From positions 2,730,001 through 2,794,000 of the forward strand of contig NZ_CP139420.1 in assembly GCF_034119845.1 (NCBI RefSeq): 64,000 bases of DNA, written 5' to 3'. The stretch comes from Flavobacterium sp. NG2. Lineage in GTDB: Bacteria; Bacteroidota; Bacteroidia; Flavobacteriales; Flavobacteriaceae. This document shows positions 53,673 to 64,000 of this stretch, in pieces. Each line of letters opens with the position of its first letter. Position 1 is the stretch's first letter. The position numbers and the translations under genes are program-made. The notes beneath the pieces are model-generated. The model made no database searches. It had not been told where the DNA came from and saw only the letters and a program-made list of their open reading frames with translations.

Positions 53673-53869
53673 AATTTTGATATTAATTAGAAATTTGTGT
53701 AATTCAATTTAATACATTTTTGAATTTGTGCTAATTTGTGTAATTTGTGGTCTTTTTCCAAGTTAGCAACTCTTTGTCAAAGTCCGACCACTTTCTTTAA
53801 ATCTGTGGTTAATTAAGTCTATAGTGGTTTAGTTGAAAATGCAAGAATGATATCTATATAAAAAATAAT

Positions 53870-54730
53870 TTACTTTATTTCAGCAAAAGTATTTCCTTGA
53901 TTGATATCTCCAGTTTTATACCCTTTCATAAACCAATATTTTCTTTGCTCTGAAGTTCCATGGGTAAAAGATTCAGGTACGATATGTCCTTGCATTTTGG
54001 CTTGGATAGCATCATCACCTACGGCATGGGCAGCACTTAAAGCTTCGTCAATATCACCAATTTCAAGGACATTATTCATTTTTTGGTTGTAATGCGTCCA
54101 TAAGCCAGCATAAAAATCAGCTTGTAATTCTAATGCAACAGATAATTTATTGGCTTCGGCCTTGGATTTACCTTGCTGTAATTGTCGCATTTTGGTAGAA
54201 GTTCCTAAAAGTGTTTGTACATGATGGCCTATTTCGTGAGCTATGACATAGGCAGTTGCAAAGTCACCACCTTGAGCACCAAATTTAGTTTTTAACTCCT
54301 CAAAGAAGGTTAAATCCATATATACTTTTTGGTCTCCCGGACAGTAAAAAGGTCCCGAAGCTGACGTTGCTCCACCACAAGCGGTTTGAACGGAGCCAGC
54401 AAATAAAATGATTTTCGGTTTTTCGTATTGAAGATTGTTTTCTTGAAATATTTTTGTCCAAACGTCCTCGTTATCGGCTAAAACAGTCCTTACGAATTCT
54501 TGTTCTTCAATTTCGGCAGCGGTCAAATCGCGTTGTTCTGTAGGCGCTGATTGCCCTTGGTTCATTTGTTCCAAAATAGGAGTAATCATTTGGGCATTTT
54601 CACCTCCAAAAAGGTTTAGTAGTAAGATAACAACCCCTATGATTCCACCTCCAGCAATTGCTTTACCACTGCTAGACATACCTCTTCTGTCTTCAACATT
54701 ATCGCTTTGTCTACGTCCTTTCCATTTCAT
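53870..54730 (-). CDS. YpfJ-family neutral zinc metallopeptidase
   Basis: A 286-residue protein with an N-terminal cytoplasmic stretch (WKGRRQSDNVEDRRG), one membrane helix (AGGGIIGVVILLLNLFG), and a catalytic domain with HEXXH in VIAHEIGHHVQ and the downstream GLWTHYNQ / ELQADFYAG acidic ligand region. The cysteines in TACGGATSASGPFYCPGD are also kept in the family. The substrate is unknown. A stand-alone gene, ending 27 bp before the large kinase transcript region begins on the left of its start. Confidence 0.88.
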   Translation of the reverse strand: MKWKGRRQSDNVEDRRGMSSSGKAIAGGGIIGVVILLLNLFGGENAQMITPILEQMNQGQSAPTEQRDLTAAEIEEQEFVRTVLADNEDVWTKIFQENNLQYEKPKIILFAGSVQTACGGATSASGPFYCPGDQKVYMDLTFFEELKTKFGAQGGDFATAYVIAHEIGHHVQTLLGTSTKMRQLQQGKSKAEANKLSVALELQADFYAGLWTHYNQKMNNVLEIGDIDEALSAAHAVGDDAIQAKMQGHIVPESFTHGTSEQRKYWFMKGYKTGDINQGNTFAEIK

Positions 54731-54757
54731 AAAATTTAATTTAGGTTTTAGAAGTGA

Positions 54758-57700
54758 CTAAATTAACCATTTTATTAATGTTTCTTCAATAATTCCTTTA
54801 ACAATTGGTTTCGAAATGTAATCATTCATACCTAAGGCAATGCATTTGTCTTTTTCTTCTTTTTCGGCTCCAGCAGTAATGGCAATGATTGGTGTTTTTT
54901 CACCTGATATTAAGTTACGGATGGCTTTAGTAGCTTCGTAACCATTCATAAGAGGCATTTGAATATCCATAAATATCAGGTCGGGTTTTATGATTTCAAA
55001 TTGTTTTACAGCTTCAATTCCGTTTTTGATTTCAACAATAATAGCTTCTGGCAAAATATTTTTGATGATTGTTTTAAGCAATAACATGTTGATTTTATTG
55101 TCTTCAACCAGCATTATAGTAAGGGTGTCTTTTTTATTTTTAAGTTTTGTTAGATTATCTAAATGAACATCATCAAAATAATTGATTTGCGAAACATCTA
55201 CACGACTAGTCTTATTTGATGTTTTTATATTTAAATCAAAATAGAAGGTACTTCCTTTATTTACCACACTTTCAAGCTTCAAGTAACTTTTCATTAATCC
55301 CAGAAGTTTGTTTGATATACTAAGACCTAATCCTGTACCCCCAAATCTTTTTGTTGTAGAATTGTCTTCTTGTGAAAAGGCATTAAATATCTTGTCTTTA
55401 TTGTTTTCTAAAATTCCGATTCCAGAGTCAATCACAGCAAAACGAACAGTATTATTCAAAGGGCTAGTTTGTTCAATTTTTGTAAGTTCTAATTTGACAA
55501 AACCTTGATTTGTAAATTTAACTGCATTGGATAACAGATTAATTAAAATTTGCTTAACACGAACCACGTCAATCCAAAAATATTTTGGTACATCAGGAGC
55601 AATAATGAGTTGTAAATCTAGTTTTTTAATATTTGACTCGTAAGATATTAAATCTATAACTTGGTGGAGTAATTCCTTAATTTCAATTTTTTCAATATAT
55701 AATTCCAGTTTTCCTGCCTCAATTTTAGAAAAGTCCAGGATGTCATTTACAATTCCTAAAAGTGAATGAGCAGATTGATTCACCGTTAACATATGTTTTT
55801 GTTGGTTGACACTTAAATGTGTTTTCATCAATAAATCAGTAAACCCGATGATACCATTCAAAGGTGTTCTGATTTCATGACTCATATTGGCTAGAAATTC
55901 AGACTTTGCTTGATTTGCAGCTTCGGCATATTTCTGGCGCTGAATTGCTTTTTCAGCCTCTTTTCGTTTGGTAATATCGAGCATAATTCCCTCGATATAT
56001 ACGATTGTATCGTTTTTGATAACCGCATCACCAAATTCTTCGACCCAGGCAATTTCATTGTTCTTTTTGATAATACGATAAATCAAATGAAAGGGTTCTA
56101 GTTTAGCCAGTTTCTTTGATGATTCCGTTAGTGTTTTACCTAAATCTTCGGGATGTATCAAATCAGTAAATGAGATTCTTTTTTCTAGAAAATCTGCTTT
56201 TTTATACCCAGTAAGTTTTTCAATTTCATCGTTTAAGTAGATTTTAGTGTAATTTTTGTCATTTTCTGACAGATAAACAGTTCCAGGAATGTTGTTCGCT
56301 AATAATCTAAATTTTTCTTCACTTTCGTAGATTGAAGTTTCAGAATCGATACGTTCTATTGAAGCAGTAATATTACGGCAAAGTGTTTGTAAAATATTAA
56401 CTTCATCCTTAGTCCATGGTCTTTTATTAGAAGTGTCATCAAAGCCTAAAAAGCCGTGGAATTCATTTTTGACAAATACAGGGAAAAGTATTAAAGATAC
56501 TACGTCTAAATTTTGAAGTTTCTCTCTTAGAGAATCATTTTTAATTTTTGATACGGTTGCTTTATAAAAATTATTCTTTAATAAAGGATTCAATAATTCT
56601 TCAAAATAGTCATATGGTAAATTTTGAAGTTTAGGATTGTTCTCAGTCAAAGTTGTATTACCATTAATCCATCGGTATTTTTGACAAATAGTGTTATTCT
56701 CTGGATTGTTTTTATAATAATAAGCGCGATGTGATTTTGTAGCATTTCCCATAATAATGAGAACATCAGCGAAAATATCATTGATGTCTTTTTTATTTAA
56801 AAATTTCTCAGTACAAAGTGTCATGGCATCTAGCAATTCACTTTTATACCTTAACTTTTTTTCAATATCCAATCTCATTTTAGACTCGAAAGCTATCGCA
56901 ATGATGTCAGAGATTGATCGAGCAAAATTGATGTCTTCATTATCCCATTTCACTTTGTTTTCGGTCGCTTCAAAACAGATGATGCCTTTCAGTTCACCGT
57001 TTATTATTATTGGTGTGTCTAATAGAGAAACAATGTTGTTTTGCGGAAAATAATCAGTACAAAACTCATTAAGCACATCACTTTTATGAACATTTGAGGC
57101 AACTACTTGTGTTTTTTGATCTATTAGGGAAAAATAACTCGGAAAGTCTTTTTTTGCCAAAGTTGTTTCTGCTAAAAAAGTGTCTTGTTCTAAACTATAT
57201 AAATACTGGCATTTGATTTTATTTGGCAAATAATTCCAAAAACTAACCCTTTCGATATTCATCGTTTTAGCGGTTGTTTTTAAGATTGTTTTTAATTTTT
57301 TATTTATACTCTCTTTATTGGAATAACTTTTCTCTGTAAAAGACTTTAGAGCAGCACTGTATTTTTGATTTTTTAGCTGTCGTTCCGTTTTTTCTTTTTC
57401 ACTATTTTTCAAGTAAGTAATATCACGGGCGATGGCAAAATAACCTTGAATTTTCCCTGATTCTCCTCTGTTTATAGAAACTTTTTGAGATAGCCAAATT
57501 TCATCCCCATTTTTAGTAATTACTGGAAATTCTAAAACGGGAAAACTTGTTAATTTTACATTTGGATTGGAGTAGAAGTGTAATACCTTTTCTTTATAGT
57601 CCTCATGTATTAAATGAATAAAATTTGAATTAAACAATTCTTTTAGACTGTAGCCTGTAATTGTTTCGGTATTTTTATTAATAAATATATAATTACCAAA

Positions 57701-58819
57701 ACGGTCTAACTCATAAATGATATCATTAGCTGATTCAACAAGGTTTTCATATGATTTTTGAATGTGAATTTGTTCTGTAACATTTTGCCCAACGCCAATA
57801 AATAATTCGTCAGAATGTTTCTGATAATTCCATTGAATGTATTTTATACTTCCGTCAGCACACTCAATTTGGTCAATATATAATTTGTCTTTAACTAGGT
57901 TTAAATTTAAAATTTCATCAATATAATCGGTATTTTTAATGTAATTCCAAAGCCCAACACCCAGGACATCGATGATTTTATATCCTAAAATAGGCCATAC
58001 GCTTTCACTACAAAATACAACCTCCTTTTTTCTATTAATGGCAATGGTAAGTGTTCCCCCTTTGTTTACAATTTCATTTGAAAAACGAAATTCATTTTTT
58101 GTATTTAAGTACGTTATATATCTGATAATATTGACACAAAAAACAACTAAGCAGTAGTTAAAAAGTAGAACGAAAGCCTTGGAAGGGACTAATTCGAATG
58201 TGTATAGAATAAATAATACACTAAAAACGGCAATTGAAAATATCCAATAGAGACGTATTGGTTTAAGAACATTAAATGAAAATAAAAATAAGATAATTAA
58301 ACCTACGTAAGGAATACTATCATTAGGAGATATGATAATATTTCGGGTTACATAAGGTAGAAATAAGCAAAATAATAATTTAAATAAGAGATGTAAATTA
58401 TTGAATAAGCTAATTGACTTTTTACTTAAATAGTAAATGAGCAGTAGAGTAGAACCAAAAATAATATTTTTTACAAATAAACTTTTAGGCCTAATTTTGA
58501 AAATTTCTAAAGTAGTTTCGAATACTATAAAAAAGATACCAATATATAAAAAGTAAAGCTGTGAGTCTTTATTTTTGATTTTTTTGGTAAGTTGAATATT
58601 GGAAAAATTAGTGTTTAATATTGACTTGGGTTTAAAATAAGTGTAGGTAAATATTAAAACTATAATAATGAAAAAAGCTATCAAAGTTCTAAAAAAACTT
58701 TTATCAATACTTATATTATCAAATGGTGAAAGATAGTTTATTTCCATAGGAATACGATTCCCAAAAAAATAGGTTAAATTCAAAATCGTATTATTTAAAA
58801 AAGTATTGCAGAAAAACAT
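54758..58819 (-). CDS. Hybrid sensor histidine kinase with PAS, GAF and receiver domains
   Basis: A 1353-residue protein. The first 240 residues contain about eight membrane helices. Then come PAS-like domains near residues 265-350, 360-470 and 835-955 and two GAF-like domains near 495-650 and 660-830. The kinase core has H981 in [13 protein letters not shown], the N box [17 protein letters not shown] and [12 protein letters not shown]-terminal receiver carries the phospho-Asp1285 in [12 protein letters not shown] and Lys in ISKP. No separate regulator or output is adjacent. The start may also be Met25. Confidence 0.92.
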   Translation of the reverse strand: MFFCNTFLNNTILNLTYFFGNRIPMEINYLSPFDNISIDKSFFRTLIAFFIIIVLIFTYTYFKPKSILNTNFSNIQLTKKIKNKDSQLYFLYIGIFFIVFETTLEIFKIRPKSLFVKNIIFGSTLLLIYYLSKKSISLFNNLHLLFKLLFCLFLPYVTRNIIISPNDSIPYVGLIILFLFSFNVLKPIRLYWIFSIAVFSVLFILYTFELVPSKAFVLLFNYCLVVFCVNIIRYITYLNTKNEFRFSNEIVNKGGTLTIAINRKKEVVFCSESVWPILGYKIIDVLGVGLWNYIKNTDYIDEILNLNLVKDKLYIDQIECADGSIKYIQWNYQKHSDELFIGVGQNVTEQIHIQKSYENLVESANDIIYELDRFGNYIFINKNTETITGYSLKELFNSNFIHLIHEDYKEKVLHFYSNPNVKLTSFPVLEFPVITKNGDEIWLSQKVSINRGESGKIQGYFAIARDITYLKNSEKEKTERQLKNQKYSAALKSFTEKSYSNKESINKKLKTILKTTAKTMNIERVSFWNYLPNKIKCQYLYSLEQDTFLAETTLAKKDFPSYFSLIDQKTQVVASNVHKSDVLNEFCTDYFPQNNIVSLLDTPIIINGELKGIICFEATENKVKWDNEDINFARSISDIIAIAFESKMRLDIEKKLRYKSELLDAMTLCTEKFLNKKDINDIFADVLIIMGNATKSHRAYYYKNNPENNTICQKYRWINGNTTLTENNPKLQNLPYDYFEELLNPLLKNNFYKATVSKIKNDSLREKLQNLDVVSLILFPVFVKNEFHGFLGFDDTSNKRPWTKDEVNILQTLCRNITASIERIDSETSIYESEEKFRLLANNIPGTVYLSENDKNYTKIYLNDEIEKLTGYKKADFLEKRISFTDLIHPEDLGKTLTESSKKLAKLEPFHLIYRIIKKNNEIAWVEEFGDAVIKNDTIVYIEGIMLDITKRKEAEKAIQRQKYAEAANQAKSEFLANMSHEIRTPLNGIIGFTDLLMKTHLSVNQQKHMLTVNQSAHSLLGIVNDILDFSKIEAGKLELYIEKIEIKELLHQVIDLISYESNIKKLDLQLIIAPDVPKYFWIDVVRVKQILINLLSNAVKFTNQGFVKLELTKIEQTSPLNNTVRFAVIDSGIGILENNKDKIFNAFSQEDNSTTKRFGGTGLGLSISNKLLGLMKSYLKLESVVNKGSTFYFDLNIKTSNKTSRVDVSQINYFDDVHLDNLTKLKNKKDTLTIMLVEDNKINMLLLKTIIKNILPEAIIVEIKNGIEAVKQFEIIKPDLIFMDIQMPLMNGYEATKAIRNLISGEKTPIIAITAGAEKEEKDKCIALGMNDYISKPIVKGIIEETLIKWLI

Positions 58820-58883
58820 AGTGGTATTTTATTTCTGTTGTTTTGTTTGAAATTTAAGAAAAAAAAGAATTTTAAATGCATTT

Positions 58884-59645
58884 TTATTCTATTTCTTCAA
58901 ATCCAATGATTTCTTTATAAAGTATGTAATATAAAGAGTATAGAAATGGTATTGTAAAGAGAACCCCAATACAAAATACAATCAAACCAACAATGGCAGC
59001 TACCATAGAGACAGCTACTAAACTTAGTATAACCAAAGGTTGTTTTGATATTATCATAATACTAGTTCTTATAGCTTCTAAGGCTTTTAATTTACCAAAA
59101 ATAATAAGCGGAATAGTTAAAAGTGTGTAAAAGGAAACAAGCATAGTAATTATTGATCCTACGATGGGAAGACCAGCAAGATCAAGGGCGTTTGTTATTC
59201 CAGTGTTAAAAATGGTAATAAAGAATGTTGCGATGAATAACTCAATAAAATAAGATAATTTGTAATATTGGAATAAAGCGCTAATAGGAAATTCTTGGTC
59301 TTTATCAGCACAATAGGCCATTTTTAAAAAACCTGCAGTAAACGGACTGATAAGACAGGTAAATATAATTGCACATCCCGAATATATTAAAATAAACTCT
59401 TTAGAAAGATTTTCAGGTTTTAAATTTTCAGGTTTTAGCATATCGGTTATAGTTTCCATGCCGAAGTATGCCGATAAAGAAATGAAAACAGTGGCAAAGA
59501 ATAAAACGGAAAATACAAATATTATTAAACCAGCATATATAGCTATTTTTTTATAATTTTCGAAAACGAGGTTGAAAACATTTTCGAATTCTAGTGTATA
59601 TCCGTTTTCTTTTATGCTTTCTATTCGATTTTGGGCTTGATTCAT
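58884..59645 (-). CDS. Multi-pass membrane protein of unknown function
   Basis: A 253-residue protein with about six hydrophobic helices (YAGLIIFVFSVLFFATVF, FILIYSGCAIIFTCLISPF, and a C-terminal pair VIFGLIVFCIGVLFTIPFLYS-like). A tandem KPENL pair (LKPENLKPENL) lies after the second segment. It resembles the broad DUF975-type class but I could not match it firmly. It follows the nitroreductase gene by 31 bp and precedes the hybrid kinase gene by 64 bp. Confidence 0.55.
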   Translation of the reverse strand: MNQAQNRIESIKENGYTLEFENVFNLVFENYKKIAIYAGLIIFVFSVLFFATVFISLSAYFGMETITDMLKPENLKPENLSKEFILIYSGCAIIFTCLISPFTAGFLKMAYCADKDQEFPISALFQYYKLSYFIELFIATFFITIFNTGITNALDLAGLPIVGSIITMLVSFYTLLTIPLIIFGKLKALEAIRTSIMIISKQPLVILSLVAVSMVAAIVGLIVFCIGVLFTIPFLYSLYYILYKEIIGFEEIE

Positions 59646-59676
59646 AAGTTGATTTAATTTTTATTCTTAAAGGTTG

Positions 59677-60414
59677 TTATATTTTGAAATAAATTTCTTC
59701 GATTGGAATTCGGAAGCGTTCTCCATACACGCCATTTTCTTCACGGATACCACAGGCAATGATCATATTTATTTCAGAGCCAGAGCCCAGCCCGAGTATT
59801 TTTTTTACTCTTAAAGAGTCAAAACCTTCCATTGGACAGGTGTCATAACCTATAGAAGCCATACTTATCATGAAGTTTTGAGCGGCTAGAGCTGCACTTT
59901 TTTGAGCAACCACTCGCATATCACTTCGTCTGGATTGTCTGTACGTAGGTTTGAAGAGACCGATGATTTGGTAACGCAAAAACTTTAATGCGCCTAGGAT
60001 TCCAATAAAATCAAAATAGAGTGTGGGAACTATTTTTTTGTAATAATGTAATGAAGCTTTTTCTCTTTTTGTATATTCCGATTTAGGTTTATTTCCATAA
60101 AGGTTTTTTAAAAATTGAATATTAGACTGTATTCTTTTTTTCCATAAATCTTTTCTTGCTACGACTACTATCATTTGATTGGCCGTTTTTGCTGCGTTTT
60201 GGTTAAAACTGACAGTGCTAATTTGGGACAAAATAGCAGGAGAAACAATGTGGTAAAATTCCCAAAGTTGCATATTACTGCTTGTTGGTGCGAGTGAAGC
60301 AAGTCGAATGCATTCTTTTACTTTATCAGTATCAATATTTTCTTTTTTAAATACTCTTATGGAGCGTCTGTATTCTATGGCCTCGCTTACTTTTTTTTCG
60401 TTACTCATGTCCAT
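59677..60414 (-). CDS. Nitroreductase-family protein
   Basis: A 245-residue protein from MDMSNEKK. The promoter box covers the earlier TTG start at 60441, so that start is rejected. FMN-binding features: RRSIRVFKKENID, APTSSNMQLWEF and the late YDTCPMEGFDSLRV. The family reduces nitro or quinone compounds. It is followed by the membrane-protein gene. Confidence 0.83.
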   Translation of the reverse strand: MDMSNEKKVSEAIEYRRSIRVFKKENIDTDKVKECIRLASLAPTSSNMQLWEFYHIVSPAILSQISTVSFNQNAAKTANQMIVVVARKDLWKKRIQSNIQFLKNLYGNKPKSEYTKREKASLHYYKKIVPTLYFDFIGILGALKFLRYQIIGLFKPTYRQSRRSDMRVVAQKSAALAAQNFMISMASIGYDTCPMEGFDSLRVKKILGLGSGSEINMIIACGIREENGVYGERFRIPIEEIYFKI

Positions 60415-60438
60415 GAAAGAATGATTTTGTTTGATGTC

Positions 60439-60446
60439 CAAAGGTA
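60439..60446 (-). promoter_or_regulatory. TAnnTTTG promoter box for the nitroreductase operon
   Basis: Minus-strand TACCTTTG, 24 bp before the chosen ATG. It overlaps the TTG at 60441 that would otherwise be the first start codon. Confidence 0.5.
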
Positions 60447-60495
60447 AGTTGAATTTTAAAATAATAATAATGAAAATTTAAGACGAAACGAGATA

Positions 60496-60553
60496 GAAAA
60501 AAAACCTCCGAAGTTTTTTATTTGGATATTCAAATAAAAAAAACTTCGGAGGT
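60496..60553 (-). terminator. Strong intrinsic terminator of the DUF5723 gene
   Basis: Long arms: ACCTCCGAAGTTTTTTATTT and its complement with two extra A bases, loop GATATT, then eight T on the minus strand. It is the most stable hairpin in the window. It lies 45 bp past the DUF5723 stop and upstream of the nitroreductase promoter. Confidence 0.85.
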
Positions 60554-60597
60554 ATAGAAAAATAATACTTTTAAAAGTACTTTTCTAATGTTACGTA

Positions 60598-61950
60598 TTA
60601 ACGTAATCCTAAACGATATCCCATATAGAAATCGGCTTGTTTAGTGTCGCTAGTTAAGGCTGTAACAATTGAGCTCGATCCAATATAGAATCCATAAAGA
60701 CGTAATCCGAATCCTCCAGTAGTTCCTGAAATTTCATTTTTAGCCCAAGGAGAATAAACTTCAAAATTGTTTAATGAGAAACGAGGAGTTACTGATATTA
60801 CATTTTGAGTAGTAATTTGGTCGTTATCATTATCGTTACCTATTTTTTGTTGGGTGTATAATGAAACATAAAGTTTTGATACCACTTTTACATCAGCGTA
60901 AGCAGAAAATATTGTTGGTAATTTTACTTTAATATCAGATTCAGCTTTAGTTGTCGTCAAGTAACCTTTGTTTTTTAAAACTGTTTCAGCTTCTTTTAAA
61001 CTTTCTACATTTTCAAAAGAACTTAAGTCAAGTCCAGGGTTACCTAATGTCCCTTTAGGAATCACAAAGGCGTAATTGGTAGATGAATTTTCAGGGTCTT
61101 TAAAAGTCATTGAACCAATGTTTTTAACAGCCATACCTGCATTAACTTTATAACCGTCTTGGTCTTTAAATTGGTAGTTTACACCAAAATCAGCTGCAAC
61201 ACCATTTAGTTTACCAAAAACAGATTTAGTGTAGTTGTCAGAATCGGAGAAGCTACCCGTTAAGTTTCCTGAATAGGCGATATTTAATTTTGTGTTTATA
61301 TCGTTCAAATAAGCCGTAGTCACCGCATAATCTATATTTCCTTGGAATTTGTCGATACCAAAGTTGGCATACGAACCTGGGAATAATAATTTTAAGGCAA
61401 CTCCACCATTAAATTTGTGTTTTTCATTTTCGAAGATGTTTCTAGCCACTGTAAAACCAAGTTCACCCCAAGTGGTAGCATTCATACGCTGATTGTAGTC
61501 ACTTTTTAAAGCTACAGAACTTAAAATATTTCCATCATTCCCATCAATAATAGCTTTTCCTAGTTGAGAGTCAAGATCAATAAAGTTGGCTTTGATATAT
61601 GCTTTAGAAGTAACTCCAAAAGCCCATTTGTTAAGTTTCATTGCGAATCCAGGACCATAAATTTCAGAATCGATACGCAAGTTTATAGGTTCGTTTCCAG
61701 TGAAGATTAATTCTTCTAGATCACTATCCGAATTGATTAAATCTTTGAAACCTACTTTGTTATTTGAGGAACTGATACTAAATGAAAAAACATTAATATC
61801 ATACTTTGAACCTAGGTTTGAAAGTTCTGCAGGATTGGTGCTAGCACTTAGAATTCCAATTTTGTTCGAGTTTTTTAATCCTGAAAAATGGTCTTGAGCT
61901 ACAGCATTCAGCGAGCATAAACCTAAAAATAATAGAAGATTTTTTTTCAT
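60598..61950 (-). CDS. DUF5723-family outer-membrane protein
   Basis: A 450-residue exported protein with the signal peptide LFLGLCSLNAVAQD and many amphipathic strands (FGVTSKAYIKANF, MYKVNAGMAVKNIG-like repeats), ending in MGYRLGLR. The family is restricted to Bacteroidota and is a predicted beta-barrel, with unknown function. It is monocistronic, between the terminator and the rlu gene. Confidence 0.8.
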   Translation of the reverse strand: MKKNLLLFLGLCSLNAVAQDHFSGLKNSNKIGILSASTNPAELSNLGSKYDINVFSFSISSSNNKVGFKDLINSDSDLEELIFTGNEPINLRIDSEIYGPGFAMKLNKWAFGVTSKAYIKANFIDLDSQLGKAIIDGNDGNILSSVALKSDYNQRMNATTWGELGFTVARNIFENEKHKFNGGVALKLLFPGSYANFGIDKFQGNIDYAVTTAYLNDINTKLNIAYSGNLTGSFSDSDNYTKSVFGKLNGVAADFGVNYQFKDQDGYKVNAGMAVKNIGSMTFKDPENSSTNYAFVIPKGTLGNPGLDLSSFENVESLKEAETVLKNKGYLTTTKAESDIKVKLPTIFSAYADVKVVSKLYVSLYTQQKIGNDNDNDQITTQNVISVTPRFSLNNFEVYSPWAKNEISGTTGGFGLRLYGFYIGSSSIVTALTSDTKQADFYMGYRLGLR

Positions 61951-62014
61951 AAGAAGTGATTTAATAATAAATGTTTGGGGTAATTAATTTTTGTAAGGTA
62001 AATATATGTAAAAA

Positions 62015-62704
62015 TTAAATAGCATTCCAAATGATTTCATTAGGAGTTTGTGCAATTAAAGTTATATTTTCTTTACTTACAGGATGAATGAAGATTAATT
62101 TTCTGGCATGCAAGTGAATTCCACCATCAGGATTGCTTCTGTCAAAGCCATATTTTAAATCTCCTTTAATAGGAGAGCCAATAGCTGCAAGCTGCGCTCG
62201 TATTTGATGGTGTCTACCAGTATGTAAATTGATTTCTAAAGCAAAATAGTTGTTCAACTCTTTGATGATTGTATAGTCTAAACTTGCAACTTTACTGTCG
62301 GGAACCTCTTTTAGATGTGCCTTTGAGCTGTTGTTCTTTTCATTTCGCTTTAAGTAATGAACCAGTTTGTCTTGATTTTTTGGAGGTTTGTTTTTTACAA
62401 CGGCCCAATAGGTTTTTTGAGTTTCTCTATTTTTAAATAATTCGTTTAGACGAGTAAGGGCTTTGCTTGTACGTGCAAAAACTACGATTCCGGTGGTAGG
62501 TCTGTCTAGGCGATGAACAACACCGAGGAAAACTTCACCCGGCTTGTTGTATTTATCTTTAATATATTCTTTTACAACTTCAGATAAGGGTTTATCACCT
62601 GTTTTATCACCTTGTACAATATCACCAACTCTTTTGTTGATGACAATGATGTGATTGTCTTCGTGGATGACTTGTAAGTTGTCTTTGGTTGATACTATTT
62701 TCAT
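62015..62704 (-). CDS. RluA-family pseudouridine synthase without S4 domain
   Basis: A 229-residue RNA pseudouridine synthase. The catalytic Asp lies in VVHRLDRPTTGIVVFART, and the IHLHARKLIFIHP motif completes the domain. The N-terminal S4 RNA-binding domain of RluD/RluC is lacking. The exact uridine target cannot be given. The four-helix-bundle gene lies 16 bp upstream, panB further on, all leftward. Confidence 0.9.
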   Translation of the reverse strand: MKIVSTKDNLQVIHEDNHIIVINKRVGDIVQGDKTGDKPLSEVVKEYIKDKYNKPGEVFLGVVHRLDRPTTGIVVFARTSKALTRLNELFKNRETQKTYWAVVKNKPPKNQDKLVHYLKRNEKNNSSKAHLKEVPDSKVASLDYTIIKELNNYFALEINLHTGRHHQIRAQLAAIGSPIKGDLKYGFDRSNPDGGIHLHARKLIFIHPVSKENITLIAQTPNEIIWNAI

Positions 62705-62713
62705 AGGGACTTC

Positions 62714-63125
62714 TTAGATTTTAGACTTCTTCGATTTTTAGACTGGATCTAAATTTTGAAGTCATTTTGACGATTTCATCCAATTTAACAGTTAAGGAAT
62801 CGAGATCTTTATAGTTTATAAAGCCTAAATCAGAAGAAATTAAAAGTTGTGTTTCAATTTCGTAGCAGGAACCAATAGCAATTTCTAAAAATCTTAAAAA
62901 ATCTTTATTAGAACTTCTAGAAGATCCTTCTGCAATATTTGATGGAATAGATACGGATGCTCTTCTTAATTGGGATGTTATTCCAAATTTTTTATCACTG
63001 GGAAAAGTTGCAGTAATACAATAAATCTCTACACAAAATATTCTGCTTTTTTTCCAAATTAAAAGTTCTTTAAATTGATGCATCGTATGAGTTTTGGTTA
63101 AAGTCCATAAGTCTAAAAAATCTAA
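62714..63125. repeat. Inverted repeats that frame the four-helix-bundle gene
   Basis: TTAGATTTTAGACTT at 62714-62728 and AAGTCTAAAAAATCTAA at 63109-63125 are inverted complements with a 2-bp length change. They bracket a 412-bp segment that holds only the four-helix-bundle gene, so the segment looks like a movable cassette. Confidence 0.55.
62721..63083 (-). CDS. Four-helix-bundle protein (S23/IVP family)
   Basis: A 120-residue protein with the family pattern MHQFKELLIWKKSRIFCVEIY, then FGITSQLRRASVSIPSNIAEGSSR and a long helix DFLRFLEIAIGSCYEIETQL. In other bacteria related genes sit inside 23S rRNA as intervening sequences or as solitary genes, with unknown function. It separates panB from the rlu gene and its own ends carry inverted repeats. 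Confidence 0.88.
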   Translation of the reverse strand: MHQFKELLIWKKSRIFCVEIYCITATFPSDKKFGITSQLRRASVSIPSNIAEGSSRSSNKDFLRFLEIAIGSCYEIETQLLISSDLGFINYKDLDSLTVKLDEIVKMTSKFRSSLKIEEV

Positions 63126-63144
63126 TTATTCTAGATATCTAAAT

Positions 63145-63963
63145 TTAATATTGTTCTTTTTCGTTAGGAAAATCTAGTGATTTTACATCTGTCACATACT
63201 GACTGATGGCAGTTGTCATGCCTTCATAAAGGTTCATGTAGCGACGTAAAAAACGAGGACTAAATTCATTGTTCATTCCTAGCATATCGTGAATAACGAG
63301 TACCTGTCCGTCAACATTTCCACCCGCTCCAATTCCTATGACAGGAATCGAAATACTTTTAGCTACTTGTTCTGCAAGGTGTGCAGGTATTTTTTCTAAA
63401 ACAATAGCAAAACAACCTATTTTTTCTAATAATTTGGCGTCGCTAATCAGTTTTTCAGCTTCTTGTTCTTCTTTGGCACGAACAGTATAGGTTCCAAATT
63501 TGTATATGGACTGCGGTGTAAGACCTAAATGTCCCATAACCGGTATTCCGGCATTAAGAATTTTTTTGATTGATTCTTTTATTTCCTTTCCACCTTCTAA
63601 TTTAACTGCATGTCCACCGCTTTCTTTCATGATTCTGATAGCAGAACGCAAGGCTTCTTTAGGGTCAGATTGATAACTACCAAAAGGTAAATCAACGACT
63701 ACTAAAGCTCTTTCGATAGCTCGCACTACAGAAGAAGCGTGGTATATCATTTGGTCTAAGGTGATTGGTAATGTTGTTTCGTGACCTGCCATCACATTTG
63801 AAGCAGAATCACCTACAAGGATAACGTCAACACCAGCGGTGTCAACAATTTTCGCCATGGTGTAATCGTAGGCTGTAAGCATAGAGATTTTTTCTCCATG
63901 AACTTTCATGTCAATTAATGACTTGGTAGTTATTCTTTTGTAATCTTTTTTTGCTACAGACAT
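63145..63963 (-). CDS. panB: Ketopantoate hydroxymethyltransferase
   Basis: PanB adds a hydroxymethyl group from methylene-tetrahydrofolate to 2-ketoisovalerate in pantothenate synthesis. The 272 residues include [13 protein letters not shown], the metal-site [29 protein letters not shown] and [10 protein letters not shown]. It is the first gene of the leftward group with the four-helix-bundle gene. A promoter was not found within the few bases left before the window edge. Confidence 0.97.
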   Translation of the reverse strand: MSVAKKDYKRITTKSLIDMKVHGEKISMLTAYDYTMAKIVDTAGVDVILVGDSASNVMAGHETTLPITLDQMIYHASSVVRAIERALVVVDLPFGSYQSDPKEALRSAIRIMKESGGHAVKLEGGKEIKESIKKILNAGIPVMGHLGLTPQSIYKFGTYTVRAKEEQEAEKLISDAKLLEKIGCFAIVLEKIPAHLAEQVAKSISIPVIGIGAGGNVDGQVLVIHDMLGMNNEFSPRFLRRYMNLYEGMTTAISQYVTDVKSLDFPNEKEQY

Positions 63964-64000
63964 TCTGATTTATTTAGGATTAAACCCTAGATGAAATTTG

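Overview
The window reads as chromosomal DNA of a Flavobacterium-like member of the Bacteroidota. It is AT-rich. Its intergenic regions carry the Bacteroidota promoter element TAnnTTTG, starts lack clear Shine-Dalgarno sequences, and it holds family markers: a CotH protein with a type IX secretion tail, a BT_3928-type DoxX protein, a DUF1599 protein, a DUF5723 protein, YtxJ of the bacillithiol system, and a metal-type KdsA. I found no rRNA, tRNA, CRISPR array or prophage. Most genes point left (minus strand).

Layout. 0-12 kb: a glycogen-synthase-like glycosyltransferase cut by the window edge, an AI-2E permease, an orphan PAS histidine kinase, kdsA with an outer-membrane partner, a two-gene thiosulfate/sulfur importer, then the leftward series DUF1599, BT_3928, TlpA-like lipoprotein, tpiA, prmA, clpS. 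11-23 kb: folP, fahA, glyA, miaE, fumC, a TonB-dependent receptor, an ArsC-like protein, a CPBP protease and menE. 23-25 kb: small genes of unknown role. 25-39 kb: CotH, a HAD phosphatase, a YdeI-like protein, a Zn/Cd-type P-ATPase, DUF808, a nitroreductase, DUF1853, clpB, ytxJ, a DCC-family protein and amt. 39-45 kb: a five-gene unit of symporter, GNAT acetyltransferase, M20 amidohydrolase, alanine racemase and ornithine/alanine-racemase-like protein. 45-50.5 kb: yifB, then an accessory patch with an insertion sequence, two 210-bp inverted-repeat elements, a recombinase remnant and a PIN-like gene. 50.7-64 kb: DEAD-box helicase, PAP2 phosphatase, zinc peptidase, a 1353-residue hybrid kinase, a nitroreductase, DUF5723, an RluA-type synthase, a four-helix-bundle cassette and panB.

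The most distinctive content is non-coding. At least six repeat families recur: a long nested palindrome of about 210-220 bp (two full copies and one right-half copy); a 210-bp element whose perfect 30-bp terminal inverted repeats are each a hairpin (two copies, one split by the insertion sequence); a structured RNA-like repeat beginning AGCCC(T/C)GAT and ending GCTCC (three copies); a 170-bp tandem repeat (three units); interleaved inverted repeats downstream of tpiA and fumC; and palindromes of the AAGCC...GGCTT and ATCTGCGTG...CACGCAGAT types.

Functionally the window is mainly housekeeping: lipopolysaccharide Kdo synthesis, glycolysis, TCA cycle, folate, one-carbon and pantothenate metabolism, menaquinone, protein quality control (ClpB, ClpS) and ammonium uptake. 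The best candidate for an under-described pathway is the symporter/acetyltransferase/amidohydrolase/two-racemase cluster, which looks like an import, N-acyl processing and stereo-inversion route for an amino acid. That reading is inference.
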